This document shows, piece after piece, positions 38,086-48,187 of a stretch of 64,000 nt of DNA; position 1 is the first letter of the stretch; every line of letters begins with the position of its first letter. The notes under the pieces were generated by a model that was not told the origin of the DNA, searched no databases, and worked only from the letters and a program-made list of their open reading frames with translations. The position numbers and the translations under genes were made by a program. Location of the stretch: assembly GCF_019774615.1 (NCBI RefSeq), contig NZ_CP081496.1:1054001-1118000 (forward strand), read 5' to 3'. This DNA comes from Streptomyces sp. BHT-5-2. Lineage in GTDB: Bacteria > Actinomycetota > Actinomycetes > Streptomycetales > Streptomycetaceae.

Positions 38086-39609
38086 CTAGAGGAGGGCGCC
38101 GGCGGCGAAGCGGAGGACCAGCTGGGGGGCGCCGGAGAGGGCGACGCCCAGCACGGTGGCGAGGGCCAGGGCGGTGGACAGGGCCGCCGGGATCGGGGCG
38201 CGGAGCTGCTCGGCGGGCTCGCCGGCCGGAGCCTTCGCGGGCCGGAAGAGGAGCGCGGTCCACTGGAGGTAGTAGTAGAGCGCGATCACGACGTTGACGG
38301 CCATGACGACCGCGAGCCAACCCAGGCCGGCGTCGACCGCCGCCGAGAAGACCGTCACCTTGGCGAACAGGCCGATGATGCCCGGCGGCAGGCCCGCCAG
38401 GCACAGCAGGAAGAAGCCGAGGGCGAGCGCCACCAGGGGGCGGCGGTGGTAGAGGCCCCGGTAGTCGGCGAGGCGGTTGGCGGGGCTGGTGCGGGCCACC
38501 AGGGCGGCGACGGCGAAGGCGCCGAGGTTCACCGCGGCGTACATCAGGGCGTAGGCCACGGTGGAGCCGACGGCGTGCGCGGGGTCGTGGGCGTAGCCGG
38601 CCGCGGCGATCGGGACCAGCAGGTATCCGGCCTGACCGACGGAGGACCAGGCGAGCAGGCGGACGGCGCTGTGGGTGCGGGCCGGGTCCTGGCGGAGCGC
38701 GGCGGCGTTGCCGACGGTCATGGTGAGCGCGGCGAGCACGGCCAGCGCCGGGCCCCAGACGTCCGCGTACGCGGGGAAGCCCTGGACGGTGACGAGGATC
38801 AGGCCGGAGAAGCCGACGGCCTTGCCGACCACGGAGAGGTACGCGGCGATCGGCAGCGGCGCGCCGACGTAGGTGTCGGGCACCCAGAAGTGGAACGGGG
38901 CGGCGGCGGTCTTGAAGGCGAAGCCGACGAGGGTGAGGGCGACACCGGTGCCGGCCAGGGTGGCCAGCCGGGGATCCGGGAGGGCGGTGAGGGCGTGCGC
39001 CACCCGGGAGAGGTGGAGGCTCCCGGTGGCGGCGTAGACGAAGCTGACGCCGAGGAGCATCACGGCGGTGGCGGCCACCGAGGAGAGGAAGAACTTCAGC
39101 GCCGCCTCGGAGGAGAGGCGGTCGCCGCGGCGCAGCCCGACCAGGGCGAAGGCGGGCAGCGAGGCGACCTCCAGGGCGATGACCAGGGTGGCCAGGTCGC
39201 GGGAGGCGGGCAGCAGGGCGGCGCCGGCCGCGGAGGAGAGCAGCAGGAACCAGTACTCGCCCGCGGGCAGGTCGTGGTCCTTGATGGTGTCGATGGACAG
39301 CAGTGCCGTCAGCAGCGCGCCGCCGAGCACCAGGAACTGGACGATCAGGGTGAAGTGGTCGGCCACGTAGCTGCACGCGGCGGGGGTGCCCGTCAGGCAG
39401 AAGGTGTGCCGCCGGCCGTCCAGGAGGGGCAGCAGCAGGAGGGCCCCGGCGGCCAGGCCGGCGGTCGCGACCCAGCCCAGCAGGGGCTTCCGGGCGGCGG
39501 GCAGGAAGAGGTCGGCGACCAGCACGACCAGGGCGACGGCCGCGGTGAGGACGGGCGGGGCGATGGCGAGCCAGTCGACGGACTGGACCAGCGAGAGGGC
39601 CTGGGTCAT
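38086..39609 (-). CDS. nuoN2: complex I subunit NuoN (second cluster)
   Basis: A 507-residue antiporter-like subunit with about 14 transmembrane helices. Visible motifs are [47 protein letters not shown] (key lysine of TM7) and [19 protein letters not shown]. It is the last gene of the operon; its ATG overlaps the nuoM stop (TGATG). NuoN is one of three proton-pumping subunits. Confidence 0.95.
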   Translation of the reverse strand: MTQALSLVQSVDWLAIAPPVLTAAVALVVLVADLFLPAARKPLLGWVATAGLAAGALLLLPLLDGRRHTFCLTGTPAACSYVADHFTLIVQFLVLGGALLTALLSIDTIKDHDLPAGEYWFLLLSSAAGAALLPASRDLATLVIALEVASLPAFALVGLRRGDRLSSEAALKFFLSSVAATAVMLLGVSFVYAATGSLHLSRVAHALTALPDPRLATLAGTGVALTLVGFAFKTAAAPFHFWVPDTYVGAPLPIAAYLSVVGKAVGFSGLILVTVQGFPAYADVWGPALAVLAALTMTVGNAAALRQDPARTHSAVRLLAWSSVGQAGYLLVPIAAAGYAHDPAHAVGSTVAYALMYAAVNLGAFAVAALVARTSPANRLADYRGLYHRRPLVALALGFFLLCLAGLPPGIIGLFAKVTVFSAAVDAGLGWLAVVMAVNVVIALYYYLQWTALLFRPAKAPAGEPAEQLRAPIPAALSTALALATVLGVALSGAPQLVLRFAAGALL

Positions 39610-41231
39610 CACTTGCCGCCTCCGAGGAGCTGCTGGACGGCCGGGTCGGTGAGGCCGAGGAGGGCCGCGGGCCACAGTCCGGCGAGGACGGTGAGGACGG
39701 CCAGGGGGCTCCAGGCCGCGTACTCGTAGCGCGCGAGGTCGGGGAGGGCGGGGGCGGTGGCCGGCCCGCCGGTGTCGTCCGGGGCGGCGGGGCCGGTCGG
39801 GGCGGCCTGGGCCTTCAGGGTGCCGCCCATGCAGACCCGGCGGACGACCAGCAGCAGGTACGCGGCGGTCAGCAGGGTGCCGAGGCCGGCCAGGGCCATG
39901 AACGTCAGGAACGCGGGGCGGCTGAGGCCGGCGGCGGGGTGGAAGGCGCCGAACATCGCCAGCATCTCGCCCCAGAAGCCGGCCAGTCCGGGCAGGCCCA
40001 GGGAGGCGACGGCGGCGAAGGCGAGGAGCCCGCCGAAGCGGGGGGCTCGGCCGTAGAGGGCGGCACCGGTGGTGCCGGAGAGGGCGTCGAGGTCGGTGGT
40101 TCCGGTGCGGTCCTTGAGACCGCCGACGAGGAAGAAGAGCAGGCCGGTGATCAGGCCGTGGGCGATGTTGGCGAACAGTGCGCCGTTGACGCCGGTGGGG
40201 GTCATGCTCGCGATGCCGAGCAGGACGAAGCCCATGTGGCCGACGGAGCTGTAGGCGATCAGGCGCTTGAGGTCTCCCTTGGCGCCGGTGCGCACGAGGG
40301 CGAGGCAGGCCAGCGAGCCGTAGACGATGCCGACGGCGGCCAGGGCGCCGAGGTAGGGCGCGAGGGTGTGCAGGCCGTCGGGGGTGACCGGCAGCGCGAT
40401 CCGGACGAAGCCGTAGGTGCCCATCTTCAGCAGGACGCCGGCCAGCAGCACCGAGCCGGCGGTCGGGGCGGCGGTGTGCGCGTCCGGCAGCCAGCTGTGC
40501 AGCGGCCACATCGGGGACTTGACGGCCAGTCCGATGCCGACGGCGAGCACCGCGACGACCTGGGCAGTGTGGCTGAGCTGGGCTTTCGGGCCGTTGTCAG
40601 TGGCCAGTGCGACCATGTCGAAGGTGCCGGATTTCAGCCCGATGAGGAGGAGGCCGAGCAGCATGACGACCGAGCCGAGCAGCGTGTAGAGGATGAACTT
40701 CCAGGCCGCCGCCTGCCTTCCGGCGCCGCCCCAGCGGGCGATGAGGAAGTACATCGGGATGAGGACCATCTCGAAGGCGAGGAAGAAGAGCATCAGGTCC
40801 AGGACGGCGAAGGTCGCGAGGGTGCCGGATTCCAGGACGAGGATCAGTGCGACGAATGCCTTGGGGGACGGGCCCGTAGGCATGTTGAAGTAGCTGTAGA
40901 CGGCGCAGAGGAAGGTCAGCAGCGCGGTCAGGACGAGAAGGGGGAGCGAGATGCCGTCGACACCGAGGTGGACGCGGATGCCGAGGGCCGGGATCCAGCT
41001 GAGGTCGGTGGTGGCCTGCATACGCGCCGGGTGAGCGTGGTCGAAGCCGGCGGCCAGCGCGATGGTGGCGGCGAGCACCACGCCGGTGACGGTCACGCCG
41101 TGGCGCAGCACGGCCTGTTCGGGGTTCTTCCCCTTGAGGCCGGGCGGGGCCGGGAGCAGCGCGGCGAGCGCGCCGACGAGCGGGAGGACGACGGCGCCCG
41201 CGAGGAGGATCTGCATGGCGGTGTGGTTCAC
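39609..41231 (-). CDS. nuoM2: complex I subunit NuoM (second cluster)
   Basis: A 540-residue antiporter-like subunit, started at the GTG at 41231 because of the GGGAG site overlapping the nuoL end; the ATG at 41216 is an alternative. Motifs include FLAFEMVLIPMYFLIARWGG (conserved Glu of TM5), VKSPMWPLHSWLPDAHTAAPTAGSVLLAGVLLKMGTYG and LIAYSSVGHMGFVLLG. It pumps protons in the membrane arm. Confidence 0.94.
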   Translation of the reverse strand: MNHTAMQILLAGAVVLPLVGALAALLPAPPGLKGKNPEQAVLRHGVTVTGVVLAATIALAAGFDHAHPARMQATTDLSWIPALGIRVHLGVDGISLPLLVLTALLTFLCAVYSYFNMPTGPSPKAFVALILVLESGTLATFAVLDLMLFFLAFEMVLIPMYFLIARWGGAGRQAAAWKFILYTLLGSVVMLLGLLLIGLKSGTFDMVALATDNGPKAQLSHTAQVVAVLAVGIGLAVKSPMWPLHSWLPDAHTAAPTAGSVLLAGVLLKMGTYGFVRIALPVTPDGLHTLAPYLGALAAVGIVYGSLACLALVRTGAKGDLKRLIAYSSVGHMGFVLLGIASMTPTGVNGALFANIAHGLITGLLFFLVGGLKDRTGTTDLDALSGTTGAALYGRAPRFGGLLAFAAVASLGLPGLAGFWGEMLAMFGAFHPAAGLSRPAFLTFMALAGLGTLLTAAYLLLVVRRVCMGGTLKAQAAPTGPAAPDDTGGPATAPALPDLARYEYAAWSPLAVLTVLAGLWPAALLGLTDPAVQQLLGGGK

Positions 41232-41233
41232 GG

Positions 41234-43231
41234 TCAGGCTCCCGTGCCCGTAGCGACGAGGGCGGCGGCGATGGCCAGGACGAGCGCGCCGCCCAGCAGC
41301 GCCCCGAGGTAGGTCTGCACGTTCCCGGTCTGGGCGCGGCGGACGGCGGCGCCCAGCCAGCGGGGGGCGGCGCCCGCGCCGCTGACGTAGGTGTCGACGA
41401 CCGCCCGGTCCAGGAAGCGGACGAGGGTCGCGGCCGCGCGGGTGGGCCGGACGAACAGCGCGGAGTAGACCGCGTCGAGGTGGAAGCCGACGGCCGCGTG
41501 GCGGTGCAGCGGGCCGAGCAGGAGCCGGCCGGGGTCGGCCGGGTCGGTGGCGCCGGCGGCGTCCCCGTAGGCCGGGGGGTGGCCGACGATGGCCAGTTCC
41601 TCGGCGAGCGCGGGGCCGGCGTCCTCGACGACCGCGACGGCTCCCATCGGGGTGCGGGCGGCGCGGGCACTGGTGTGGCGCCAGGCGGCGTAGGTGAGCA
41701 GGCCGCCGATGAGGGCGACGCCGGTGCCGAGCACGGAGGTGGTGGCCGTCGGTTCGAGCGGGCGCCCGTCGAACCACGCGGGCAGGAGGGGGGCGGTCAG
41801 TCCGAAGCCGACCGTGGGGACGAAGAGCACCCACAGGGTGGCGGTCATGGCGAGCGGCTGACGACCGTGGTCGGGGACCTCGGGGCCGCTGCCGCGGAAC
41901 GTCAGCAGCCACAGCCGGGTGGCGTAGGCGGCGGTGAGGAGGGCGGTGAGCAGGCCGGAGACCAGGACGGTCCAGCCGGCGGCGCCGGGGACGCCGGCCG
42001 CGTGGCCGGTGGCGGCGTGCTCGGCGGCGCCCAGGACGGCTTCCTTGGAGAAGAAGCCGGCGAACGGCGGGATCGCGGCGAGCGCGAGCAGGGCGACGGT
42101 CAGCGTCCAGAAGGCGTCCGGGACGCGCCGGGCCAGTCCGCCCATGCGGGACATGGCGGCCAGCGAGTTGGTGCCCGCGGCGTGGATGACCACGCCCGCG
42201 CCGAGGAAGAGGAGGGCCTTGAACGCACCGTGGGACAGGAGGTGGAAGACGGCGGCGCCGCGGTCGCCGACGGCCAGCGCGCCGGTCATGTAGCCGAGCT
42301 GGCCGACGGTCGAGTAGGCCAGCACGCGCTTGATGTCGTCCTGGGCCAGCGCGGCCAGGGCGGAGCCGACCATGGTCACCGCGGCCGTCACGGCGAGCAC
42401 GACCAGCGCCGCCGCGGAGGCGGCGAAGACCGGGAGGAGGCGGGCGACGACGTACACGCCGGCGGCGACCATCGTCGCGGCGTGGATCAGCGCGGAGACC
42501 GGCGTCGGGCCGGCCATCGCGTCCGGGAGCCAGGTGTGCAGCGGGAACTGCGCCGACTTGCCGGCGACGCCGGCCAGCAGAAGCAGCGCGATCAGCGTCG
42601 GGTGGTGCAGCCCGTCGCGGGCGACATGGCCCAGGATGCCGGTGATCCGGAAGGTCCCGGCGTCGGCGGCCAGCGCGAAGATGCCGAAGAGGAAGGGGAC
42701 GTCGCCGAGCTTGGTGACGAGGAACGCCTTGAGGGAGGCGGCGCGGGCGGCCTCGGTCTCCCAGTAGTGGCCGACGAGGAAGTACGAGCAGATGCCCATG
42801 ACCTCCCAGCCGACCAGCAGCACCATCAGGTCGCCGGTGTAGACGACCAGCAGCATCGCGGAGGTGAAGAGCGAGACCAGCGCGGCGTAGGAGGGGTAGC
42901 GCGGATCGTCGCGCAGATACGCCGTGGAGTAGATCTGCACACAGGTCGCCACGACACCGACGAGGACGCCGATCAGCGCGGCGAAGCCGTCGATGTGCAG
43001 CGCCAGGTCGATCGGGAGCGAGCCGGTCGGGGTGAGCCGGGTGGCGACGTCGGTGGCCGGGCCGCCGCCCTGGCCGACGGCGACGGCGACGGCCAGCACC
43101 GCCGCGGCGAGCGTCGGCAGCACGGCCAGCGGCCGGACGAAGCCGGGCGACCGGCGGCCCGTGAGGAGCCCGGCGACGGCCCCGAGGAAGGGCAGCAGGG
43201 GGACGAGTACGGCGGTGGTCGTGAGCGTCAC
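41234..43231 (-). CDS. nuoL2: complex I subunit NuoL (second cluster)
   Basis: A 665-residue antiporter-like subunit with the distal-arm motifs [61 protein letters not shown] and [20 protein letters not shown]. The C-terminal part includes the long amphipathic region. The GTG start overlaps the nuoK stop as GTGA. It is the most distal pump subunit. Confidence 0.95.
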   Translation of the reverse strand: MTLTTTAVLVPLLPFLGAVAGLLTGRRSPGFVRPLAVLPTLAAAVLAVAVAVGQGGGPATDVATRLTPTGSLPIDLALHIDGFAALIGVLVGVVATCVQIYSTAYLRDDPRYPSYAALVSLFTSAMLLVVYTGDLMVLLVGWEVMGICSYFLVGHYWETEAARAASLKAFLVTKLGDVPFLFGIFALAADAGTFRITGILGHVARDGLHHPTLIALLLLAGVAGKSAQFPLHTWLPDAMAGPTPVSALIHAATMVAAGVYVVARLLPVFAASAAALVVLAVTAAVTMVGSALAALAQDDIKRVLAYSTVGQLGYMTGALAVGDRGAAVFHLLSHGAFKALLFLGAGVVIHAAGTNSLAAMSRMGGLARRVPDAFWTLTVALLALAAIPPFAGFFSKEAVLGAAEHAATGHAAGVPGAAGWTVLVSGLLTALLTAAYATRLWLLTFRGSGPEVPDHGRQPLAMTATLWVLFVPTVGFGLTAPLLPAWFDGRPLEPTATTSVLGTGVALIGGLLTYAAWRHTSARAARTPMGAVAVVEDAGPALAEELAIVGHPPAYGDAAGATDPADPGRLLLGPLHRHAAVGFHLDAVYSALFVRPTRAAATLVRFLDRAVVDTYVSGAGAAPRWLGAAVRRAQTGNVQTYLGALLGGALVLAIAAALVATGTGA

Positions 43232-43632
43232 GCGGTGGCCTCCGCCCCGGTGTCGGGCTGCGGCTGCCGCGCCCCGGCCGCACCGACCGGGCTTCCCGGG
43301 TCGCCCGGGCCGGCGGGTCCGGCCGGCCGCTCGGCGAGGTCGCGGAGCCGGTCGATGTCGGAGCTGCCGCGGTTGCGGTAGACGAGCAGCACGATCGCCA
43401 GGCCGATGCCGATCTCGGCGGCGGCGACGGCGATGGTGAAGAGGGTGAGCGCCTGTCCGGCGTGCAGGGTGTCGCGCAGCCAGACGTCGAAGGCGACGAG
43501 GTTGAGGTTGACGGCGTTGAGCATCAGCTCGACGGACATCAGCACCAGGATCGCGTTGCGGCGCGCGAGCACGCCGTACAGGCCGGTGCAGAAGAGGAGG
43601 ACGGCGAGGACCGCCGGGTACGCGAGATGCAT
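43228..43632 (-). CDS. nuoK2: complex I subunit NuoK (second cluster)
   Basis: A 134-residue subunit whose first 100 residues form the three-helix NuoK core with the two buried glutamates ([16 protein letters not shown] and [18 protein letters not shown]). The last ~35 residues are a Pro/Gly/Ala-rich tail ([17 protein letters not shown]) that most NuoK proteins lack. It starts in a TGATG junction with nuoJ. Confidence 0.95.
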   Translation of the reverse strand: MHLAYPAVLAVLLFCTGLYGVLARRNAILVLMSVELMLNAVNLNLVAFDVWLRDTLHAGQALTLFTIAVAAAEIGIGLAIVLLVYRNRGSSDIDRLRDLAERPAGPAGPGDPGSPVGAAGARQPQPDTGAEATA

Positions 43633-44222
43633 CAGTGCCGCCCCTCCCCCGCGGCCGGGGGCGTGGTCTCGGCGGCGCCCTTCGCGCCGCCGCCCCGCCG
43701 GGACAGCACGATCGCGCCGACGAGCGCGGCGAGCAGCAGGACGGAGAGCGCCTCGAAGGGCAGCACCCAGTAGCGGAAGAGGCTGTTGCCGGAGACCTCG
43801 GCGGTGCCCTGGGCGGCTCCGTCGAGGTCGATCCAGGTGGCGCGGAAGGCGTCGACGACGACCCAGACCAGGGCCGCGGCGGAGGCGCCGGCCACCGTGA
43901 GCGCGGCCCAGCGGTTGCCGGAATCGGCGTCCGGGGACGGCCCGATGGGCGCCCTGGTCAGCATCAGCCCGAAGAGCAGCAGCACGACCACCGACCCGAC
44001 GTAGATCAGCACCTGCACCCAGGCGATGAACTCGGCGGTGAGCAGGAGGTACTCCACGGCGATCCCGCCGAGGGCGACCACCAGCCACAGCGCGGCGTGC
44101 ACCAGTTGGCGGGAGCCGACGGTCATCAGCGCCGCGCCGAGGGTGGCGATGCCGACGAGGACGAAGGCGATCTCGACGCCGGTGGGCGAGAGGAAGCCGT
44201 GGCTTGCGGCGGCGAGCGTCAC
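43632..44222 (-). CDS. nuoJ2: complex I subunit NuoJ (second cluster)
   Basis: A 196-residue membrane subunit from the GTG at 44222 ([24 protein letters not shown]). The pi-bulge helix region [29 protein letters not shown] is typical. The start overlaps the nuoI stop (GTGA) behind GGGGAGGAG, which suggests coupling. The open frame upstream is not coding. Confidence 0.94.
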   Translation of the reverse strand: MTLAAASHGFLSPTGVEIAFVLVGIATLGAALMTVGSRQLVHAALWLVVALGGIAVEYLLLTAEFIAWVQVLIYVGSVVVLLLFGLMLTRAPIGPSPDADSGNRWAALTVAGASAAALVWVVVDAFRATWIDLDGAAQGTAEVSGNSLFRYWVLPFEALSVLLLAALVGAIVLSRRGGGAKGAAETTPPAAGEGRH

Positions 44223-44815
44223 GTCTCCTCCCCCTTGCCGGTGTCGGTGGCGGTGGCTGTGTCGGCAGCCTGCTGTTCCGGTGCGGCGACGGCCTGTTGG
44301 GCGGCGAGCTTGTCCGCGGTCTTGCGGGCGGCCGCGATCTCCTTGGGCTCCTCGGCCGCCGGGTCCAGGGCGGGCGGCTCGGGCACCGTCCACATCCACT
44401 CGCGCAGCTTGTCGCGTTCGTGGGTCAGCTCACGGATGTCGGTCTCGGCGTACTCGAACTCCGGCGACCAGAACAGCGCGTCGAAGGGGCACACCTCGAT
44501 GCAGATGCCGCAGTACATGCACAGCGCGAAGTCGATCGCGAAGCGGTCCAGGACGTTGCGGCTGCGCTCCCGGCCCCCGGGGGCGGCCGGCGGCACCGTC
44601 TCCTTGTGGGAGTCGATGTAGATGCACCAGTCGGGGCACTCGCGGGCGCACAGCATGCAGACCGTGCAGTTCTCCTCGAACAGCCCGATGACGCCGCGGG
44701 TGCGCGGCGCGAGGTCGGGCTGGACGTCCGGGTACTGCGCGGTGACGGACTTCCGCGTCATCGTCCGGAGCGTGACGGCCAGGCCCTTGGCGAGACCGGA
44801 ACCAGGAATGCCCAC
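44219..44815 (-). CDS. nuoI2: complex I iron-sulfur subunit NuoI (second cluster)
   Basis: A 198-residue 8Fe-ferredoxin-like subunit. Two 4Fe-4S motifs are complete: [15 protein letters not shown] and [18 protein letters not shown] (clusters N6a/N6b). The C-terminal 60 residues form an Ala/Gln/Thr-rich tail. It passes electrons to the NuoB cluster. The GTG directly follows the nuoH stop without a good ribosome site, so coupling with nuoH is likely. Confidence 0.94.
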   Translation of the reverse strand: MGIPGSGLAKGLAVTLRTMTRKSVTAQYPDVQPDLAPRTRGVIGLFEENCTVCMLCARECPDWCIYIDSHKETVPPAAPGGRERSRNVLDRFAIDFALCMYCGICIEVCPFDALFWSPEFEYAETDIRELTHERDKLREWMWTVPEPPALDPAAEEPKEIAAARKTADKLAAQQAVAAPEQQAADTATATDTGKGEET

Positions 44816-45781
44816 TTAGGAGATCACCACCTTGACGACGCCGGTGAGGGCGATCTGGACGAGCGCGAGCGGGATCAGGACCGTCCAGGCGAGCTTCTGC
44901 AACTGGTCCTCGCGCAGCCGCGGGTAGGTGACCCGCAGCCAGATGACGACGAAGGCGAGCGCCGCGGTCTTGACCAGCGTCCACAGCCAGCCCAGGCCGT
45001 CGGCGCCGAACGGGCCGTGCCAGCCGCCCAGGAAGAGGACCGCGGTCAGGGCGCTGAGCACGACGATGCCGGCGTACTCGGCGAGCAGGAAGAGCGCGAA
45101 GCGCAGCCCGGTGTACTCGGTGTACGCGCCGAAGATGATCTCCGAGTCGGCGACCGGCATGTCGAACGGCGGCCGTTGGAGCTCGGCGAGGCCGGCGGTG
45201 AAGAACACCACCCCGCCGATGATCTGCCACGGCACCCACCACCAGTGGAAGGCGTCGAGGATGCCGGGCAGCGAGAGGGTGCCGGCGGCCATCGCGACGG
45301 ACGCGGCGGCCAGCAGCATCGGGAGTTCGTAGGCGAGCAGCTGCGCGGCCGTCCGCAGACCGCCGAGCAGGGAGAACTTGTTCGCCGACGCCCAGCCCGC
45401 CATCAGGGAGCCGAGCACGCCGACGCCCATCACGGCCAGCACGAAGAAGACGCCGGCGTCCAGGGCCTGCCCGACCGCGTTGCCCGGCCCGATCGGGATG
45501 GCGACCATGACCAGGAGGTACGGCAGCAGCGCGACCGCGGGCGCGAGTTGGAAGATCCGCCGGTCGGCGCCGGCCGGGACGACGTCCTCCTTCTGCGCGA
45601 ACTTCACGCCGTCGGCGACCAGCTGCGCCCAGCCGTGGAAACCGCCGGCGTACATGGGACCGAGGCGGCCCTGCATATGGGCCATGACCTTGTGCTCGGT
45701 CTGGCCGATGACCAGCGGGAAGACCAGGAAGACGACGAAGACGGCGAGCAGGCGCAGCACCAGGGCGAGGGTGTCGCTCAC
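44816..45781 (-). CDS. nuoH2: complex I subunit NuoH (second cluster)
   Basis: A 321-residue membrane subunit that forms the quinone tunnel. Motifs include HKVMAHMQGRLGPMYAGG, DGVKFAQKEDVVP, AGWASANKFSLLGGLRTAAQLLAYELPM and RPPFDMPVADSEIIFGAYTEYTG. The GTG start at 45781 overlaps the nuoC stop (GTGA). Confidence 0.95.
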   Translation of the reverse strand: MSDTLALVLRLLAVFVVFLVFPLVIGQTEHKVMAHMQGRLGPMYAGGFHGWAQLVADGVKFAQKEDVVPAGADRRIFQLAPAVALLPYLLVMVAIPIGPGNAVGQALDAGVFFVLAVMGVGVLGSLMAGWASANKFSLLGGLRTAAQLLAYELPMLLAAASVAMAAGTLSLPGILDAFHWWWVPWQIIGGVVFFTAGLAELQRPPFDMPVADSEIIFGAYTEYTGLRFALFLLAEYAGIVVLSALTAVLFLGGWHGPFGADGLGWLWTLVKTAALAFVVIWLRVTYPRLREDQLQKLAWTVLIPLALVQIALTGVVKVVIS

Positions 45782-46860
45782 GGGGTGTCGCCTCCTTCGT
45801 CTTCGGGCCGCCGGGCGGGCGGTCCGTCGGGCTCGGGGGCCGGCGCGGGCTCGGGGGCCGGCGCCGGCTTCCCGGCGGCTTCCGCTTCGTCGAAGGCCGG
45901 GCGGGCGTGGTGCCAGGGCGCATCGGCGGAGCGCGGGGGCGCGGCGGGCTCGGGCGCCGCCGGCCGGGCGGCCGCCTGCTGGCTGGCCGAGCCCTCGCTC
46001 ACCGACCGGTTGCGACGGGGCGGGCGGTCCGGGCCCGCGGCGCGGGCCGGGCGTTCGGCCGGGGTGCCGGCCTCCGGCGCCTCGGCCGCGGACGGCTGCT
46101 GGCTCGCCGAGCCCGCGCTCGCGCTGCGGGTGCGGCGGGGCGGGCGCTCGCCGCCGGCGGCCGCCGCCCGCGCACCGCGGGCCGGCCGCGCCGGGGCGGG
46201 CGGCAACTGGCCCTTGAGCGGGCCCCACTCGTTGGGGTCGGGGACGCCCGGGGGCAGCATCTGCCGCCGCTTGGGCCCGCCGTGCTCCGATTCGCCCGGC
46301 TCCTTCGCACCGGGCCACGCCTTGGCGACCCGGGCCGCCAGGACGAAGTCCTTGCGCAGCGGATGGCCCTCGAACGCGTCCGGCAGCAGCAGCGGCACGA
46401 GGTGCGGGTGGCCGGTGAAGTCCACGCCGAACATCTCGTGGGTCTCCCGCTCGTGCCAGCCGGCGCCCGCGAACACGTCCACGGCGGTGGGCAGCGCGGG
46501 CGCGTCGTGCGGCACGGTGGTCCGCACGACCAGCCGGCGGACGGTGCCGGGGCGCGCCACATCGGCGAGATGGGCGCAGATCCGGAAGCCGGTGCCGGGC
46601 TCGTCGACGGCGCTCAGCCAGTCGAAGTAGGTGCAGCCGAGGGTGTCCCGGGCGGCGGTCAGCGCGGCGAGCCAGGCGTCCGCCGGGACGTCGACGGTCA
46701 GCAGGTCGTACGCCAGCTCGGCGGTGGCGCCGGTGCCGAAGAGCTCGGTGGCCGGGCCCGGCAGCCAACCGACGACCGGCTCGGCGGCCGCCCCGGTGCC
46801 CTGCCGGTCGGGCCGCTCGGGCTGTTCGGAGCGCTCGGGCTGCTCGGGCTGCTCGGTCAT
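45778..46860 (-). CDS. nuoC2: complex I subunit NuoC with long disordered tail (second cluster)
   Basis: A 360-residue protein. Residues 30-200 are the NuoC 30-kDa domain ([58 protein letters not shown]). Residues 225-360 are Pro/Ala/Arg-rich with two copies of a motif PPRRxRSxSxGSASQQ. A normal NuoC ends near residue 200, and no NuoD motif is present, so this is not a NuoCD fusion. The ATG overlaps the nuoB stop (ATGA). Confidence 0.92.
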   Translation of the reverse strand: MTEQPEQPERSEQPERPDRQGTGAAAEPVVGWLPGPATELFGTGATAELAYDLLTVDVPADAWLAALTAARDTLGCTYFDWLSAVDEPGTGFRICAHLADVARPGTVRRLVVRTTVPHDAPALPTAVDVFAGAGWHERETHEMFGVDFTGHPHLVPLLLPDAFEGHPLRKDFVLAARVAKAWPGAKEPGESEHGGPKRRQMLPPGVPDPNEWGPLKGQLPPAPARPARGARAAAAGGERPPRRTRSASAGSASQQPSAAEAPEAGTPAERPARAAGPDRPPRRNRSVSEGSASQQAAARPAAPEPAAPPRSADAPWHHARPAFDEAEAAGKPAPAPEPAPAPEPDGPPARRPEDEGGDTP

Positions 46861-47513
46861 CGGGGGTCCTCCCCCGCCGTGCCGGACACGTCCGGCGCCG
46901 GGGCGGCCGGCGGCGGCACCAGGCCGCTGCGCAGCGCCGCGGCGGACGGCCGGGCGGCGCGCTGGTAGCGCTCGCCGAGCGACTCGCGGGCGATCTTCTC
47001 CTGGAGCTTGAGGATGCCCTGGAGCAGCGCCTCCGGGCGGGGCGGGCAGCCGGGGACGTAGACGTCCACCGGGATGATCTGGTCGACGCCCTTGGTCACC
47101 GCGTACGAGTCCCAGTACGGACCGCCGCAGTTGGAGCAGGCGCCGAAGGAGATGACGTACTTGGGCTCGGGCATCTGCTCGTAGAGCCGCTTGACGGCCG
47201 GGGCCATCTTGTCCGTCACCGTGCCGGAGACGACCATCAGGTCGGCCTGGCGCGGGCCGGGCGCGAACGGGATCACGCCGAGCCGGATGAAGTCGTGCCG
47301 GGCCATGGACGCGGCGATGAACTCGATGGCGCAGCAGGCCAGTCCGAAGTTGAAGACCCACAGGCTGTAGCGGCGGCCCCAGTTGAGGACCACCTTCATC
47401 GGTTCCGGCGCGAGCCGGGCCAGCGCGCCGAGGCGCCGCGGCTCCGGCAGGAACTCGGGGCCGGCGCTCCGGGGTGCGGCCTCGGAGCCGGCGGGGGCGG
47501 GGGTCACGTCCAT
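46857..47513 (-). CDS. nuoB2: complex I subunit NuoB (second cluster)
   Basis: A 218-residue subunit with all ligands of cluster N2: the adjacent cysteines in [21 protein letters not shown] and [13 protein letters not shown]2 hands electrons to quinone. N- and C-terminal ends are extended and low-complexity compared with typical NuoB (~180 residues). Its start overlaps nuoA by 10 nt. Confidence 0.95.
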   Translation of the reverse strand: MDVTPAPAGSEAAPRSAGPEFLPEPRRLGALARLAPEPMKVVLNWGRRYSLWVFNFGLACCAIEFIAASMARHDFIRLGVIPFAPGPRQADLMVVSGTVTDKMAPAVKRLYEQMPEPKYVISFGACSNCGGPYWDSYAVTKGVDQIIPVDVYVPGCPPRPEALLQGILKLQEKIARESLGERYQRAARPSAAALRSGLVPPPAAPAPDVSGTAGEDPR

Positions 47514-47905
47514 TCCAGGACGCCCTTCTTGTACGCGTAGAGCAGGCCGACGGCGAGGAAGCCGAGGAAGACGAACATCTCCACCAGCGTCACCCCGCCG
47601 AAACCGGGCGCGGCGAAGACCGTCGCCCAGGGGAACAGGAAGATCGAGTCGACGGCGAAGACGACGTAGAGGAAGGCGTAGACGTAGTAGCGGACCTGGG
47701 TGTGCGCCCAGCCCTCGCCGACCGGGTCCACTCCGCACTCGTACGTCAGCAGCTTCTCGGGCGTGGGCACGACAGGTCGCAGCAGCCGCCCGGCCCCGAA
47801 GGCCACGGCGACGAACAGCACCCCGACCACGGCGATGATCCCGACGGCCGAATAGCCCTGGAAGTAGTCCGCGGCGACGGTGGTGCGTACGGTCGCATCC
47901 GGCAC
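47504..47905 (-). CDS. nuoA2: complex I subunit NuoA (second cluster)
   Basis: A 133-residue three-helix subunit with the signature [48 protein letters not shown] start with a GAGGGCGGAC site. It is the first gene of the ten-gene operon; the promoter should lie in 47906-48187, where a TAGACT hexamer is visible near 47971 but no matching -35 box. Confidence 0.94.
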   Translation of the reverse strand: MPDATVRTTVAADYFQGYSAVGIIAVVGVLFVAVAFGAGRLLRPVVPTPEKLLTYECGVDPVGEGWAHTQVRYYVYAFLYVVFAVDSIFLFPWATVFAAPGFGGVTLVEMFVFLGFLAVGLLYAYKKGVLEWT

Positions 47906-48187
47906 GTCCGCCCTCGCTCCCTGCCTGCGCTTCTTGAAACGACTTTTACACGATCTGTACGGACGGGAGTCTAGGCCCTGCCCGGGCCGCCCCGGGAAGC
48001 CGCGTGGGCCGCGACAGGCGGGGTTGTCCGTACTTCGCCCTACCTGGGTGGCCGGCAGCGTAGACGGACGGCTCGGTTGCGCTACCGGGCGTCTCAGGGC
48101 GCGGACGGAAATCGTCCGCCTGGTGGGATGCGGACGACGGGCGGGCGCCGCGTCCGGTGCGGTGCCGGGGCGGGTGCCGGGGGTCCG

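Noticed and set aside
45778..46860. NuoCD fusion
   Set aside because: The C-terminal part has no NuoD sequence; it is a Pro/Arg/Ser-rich repeat tail.
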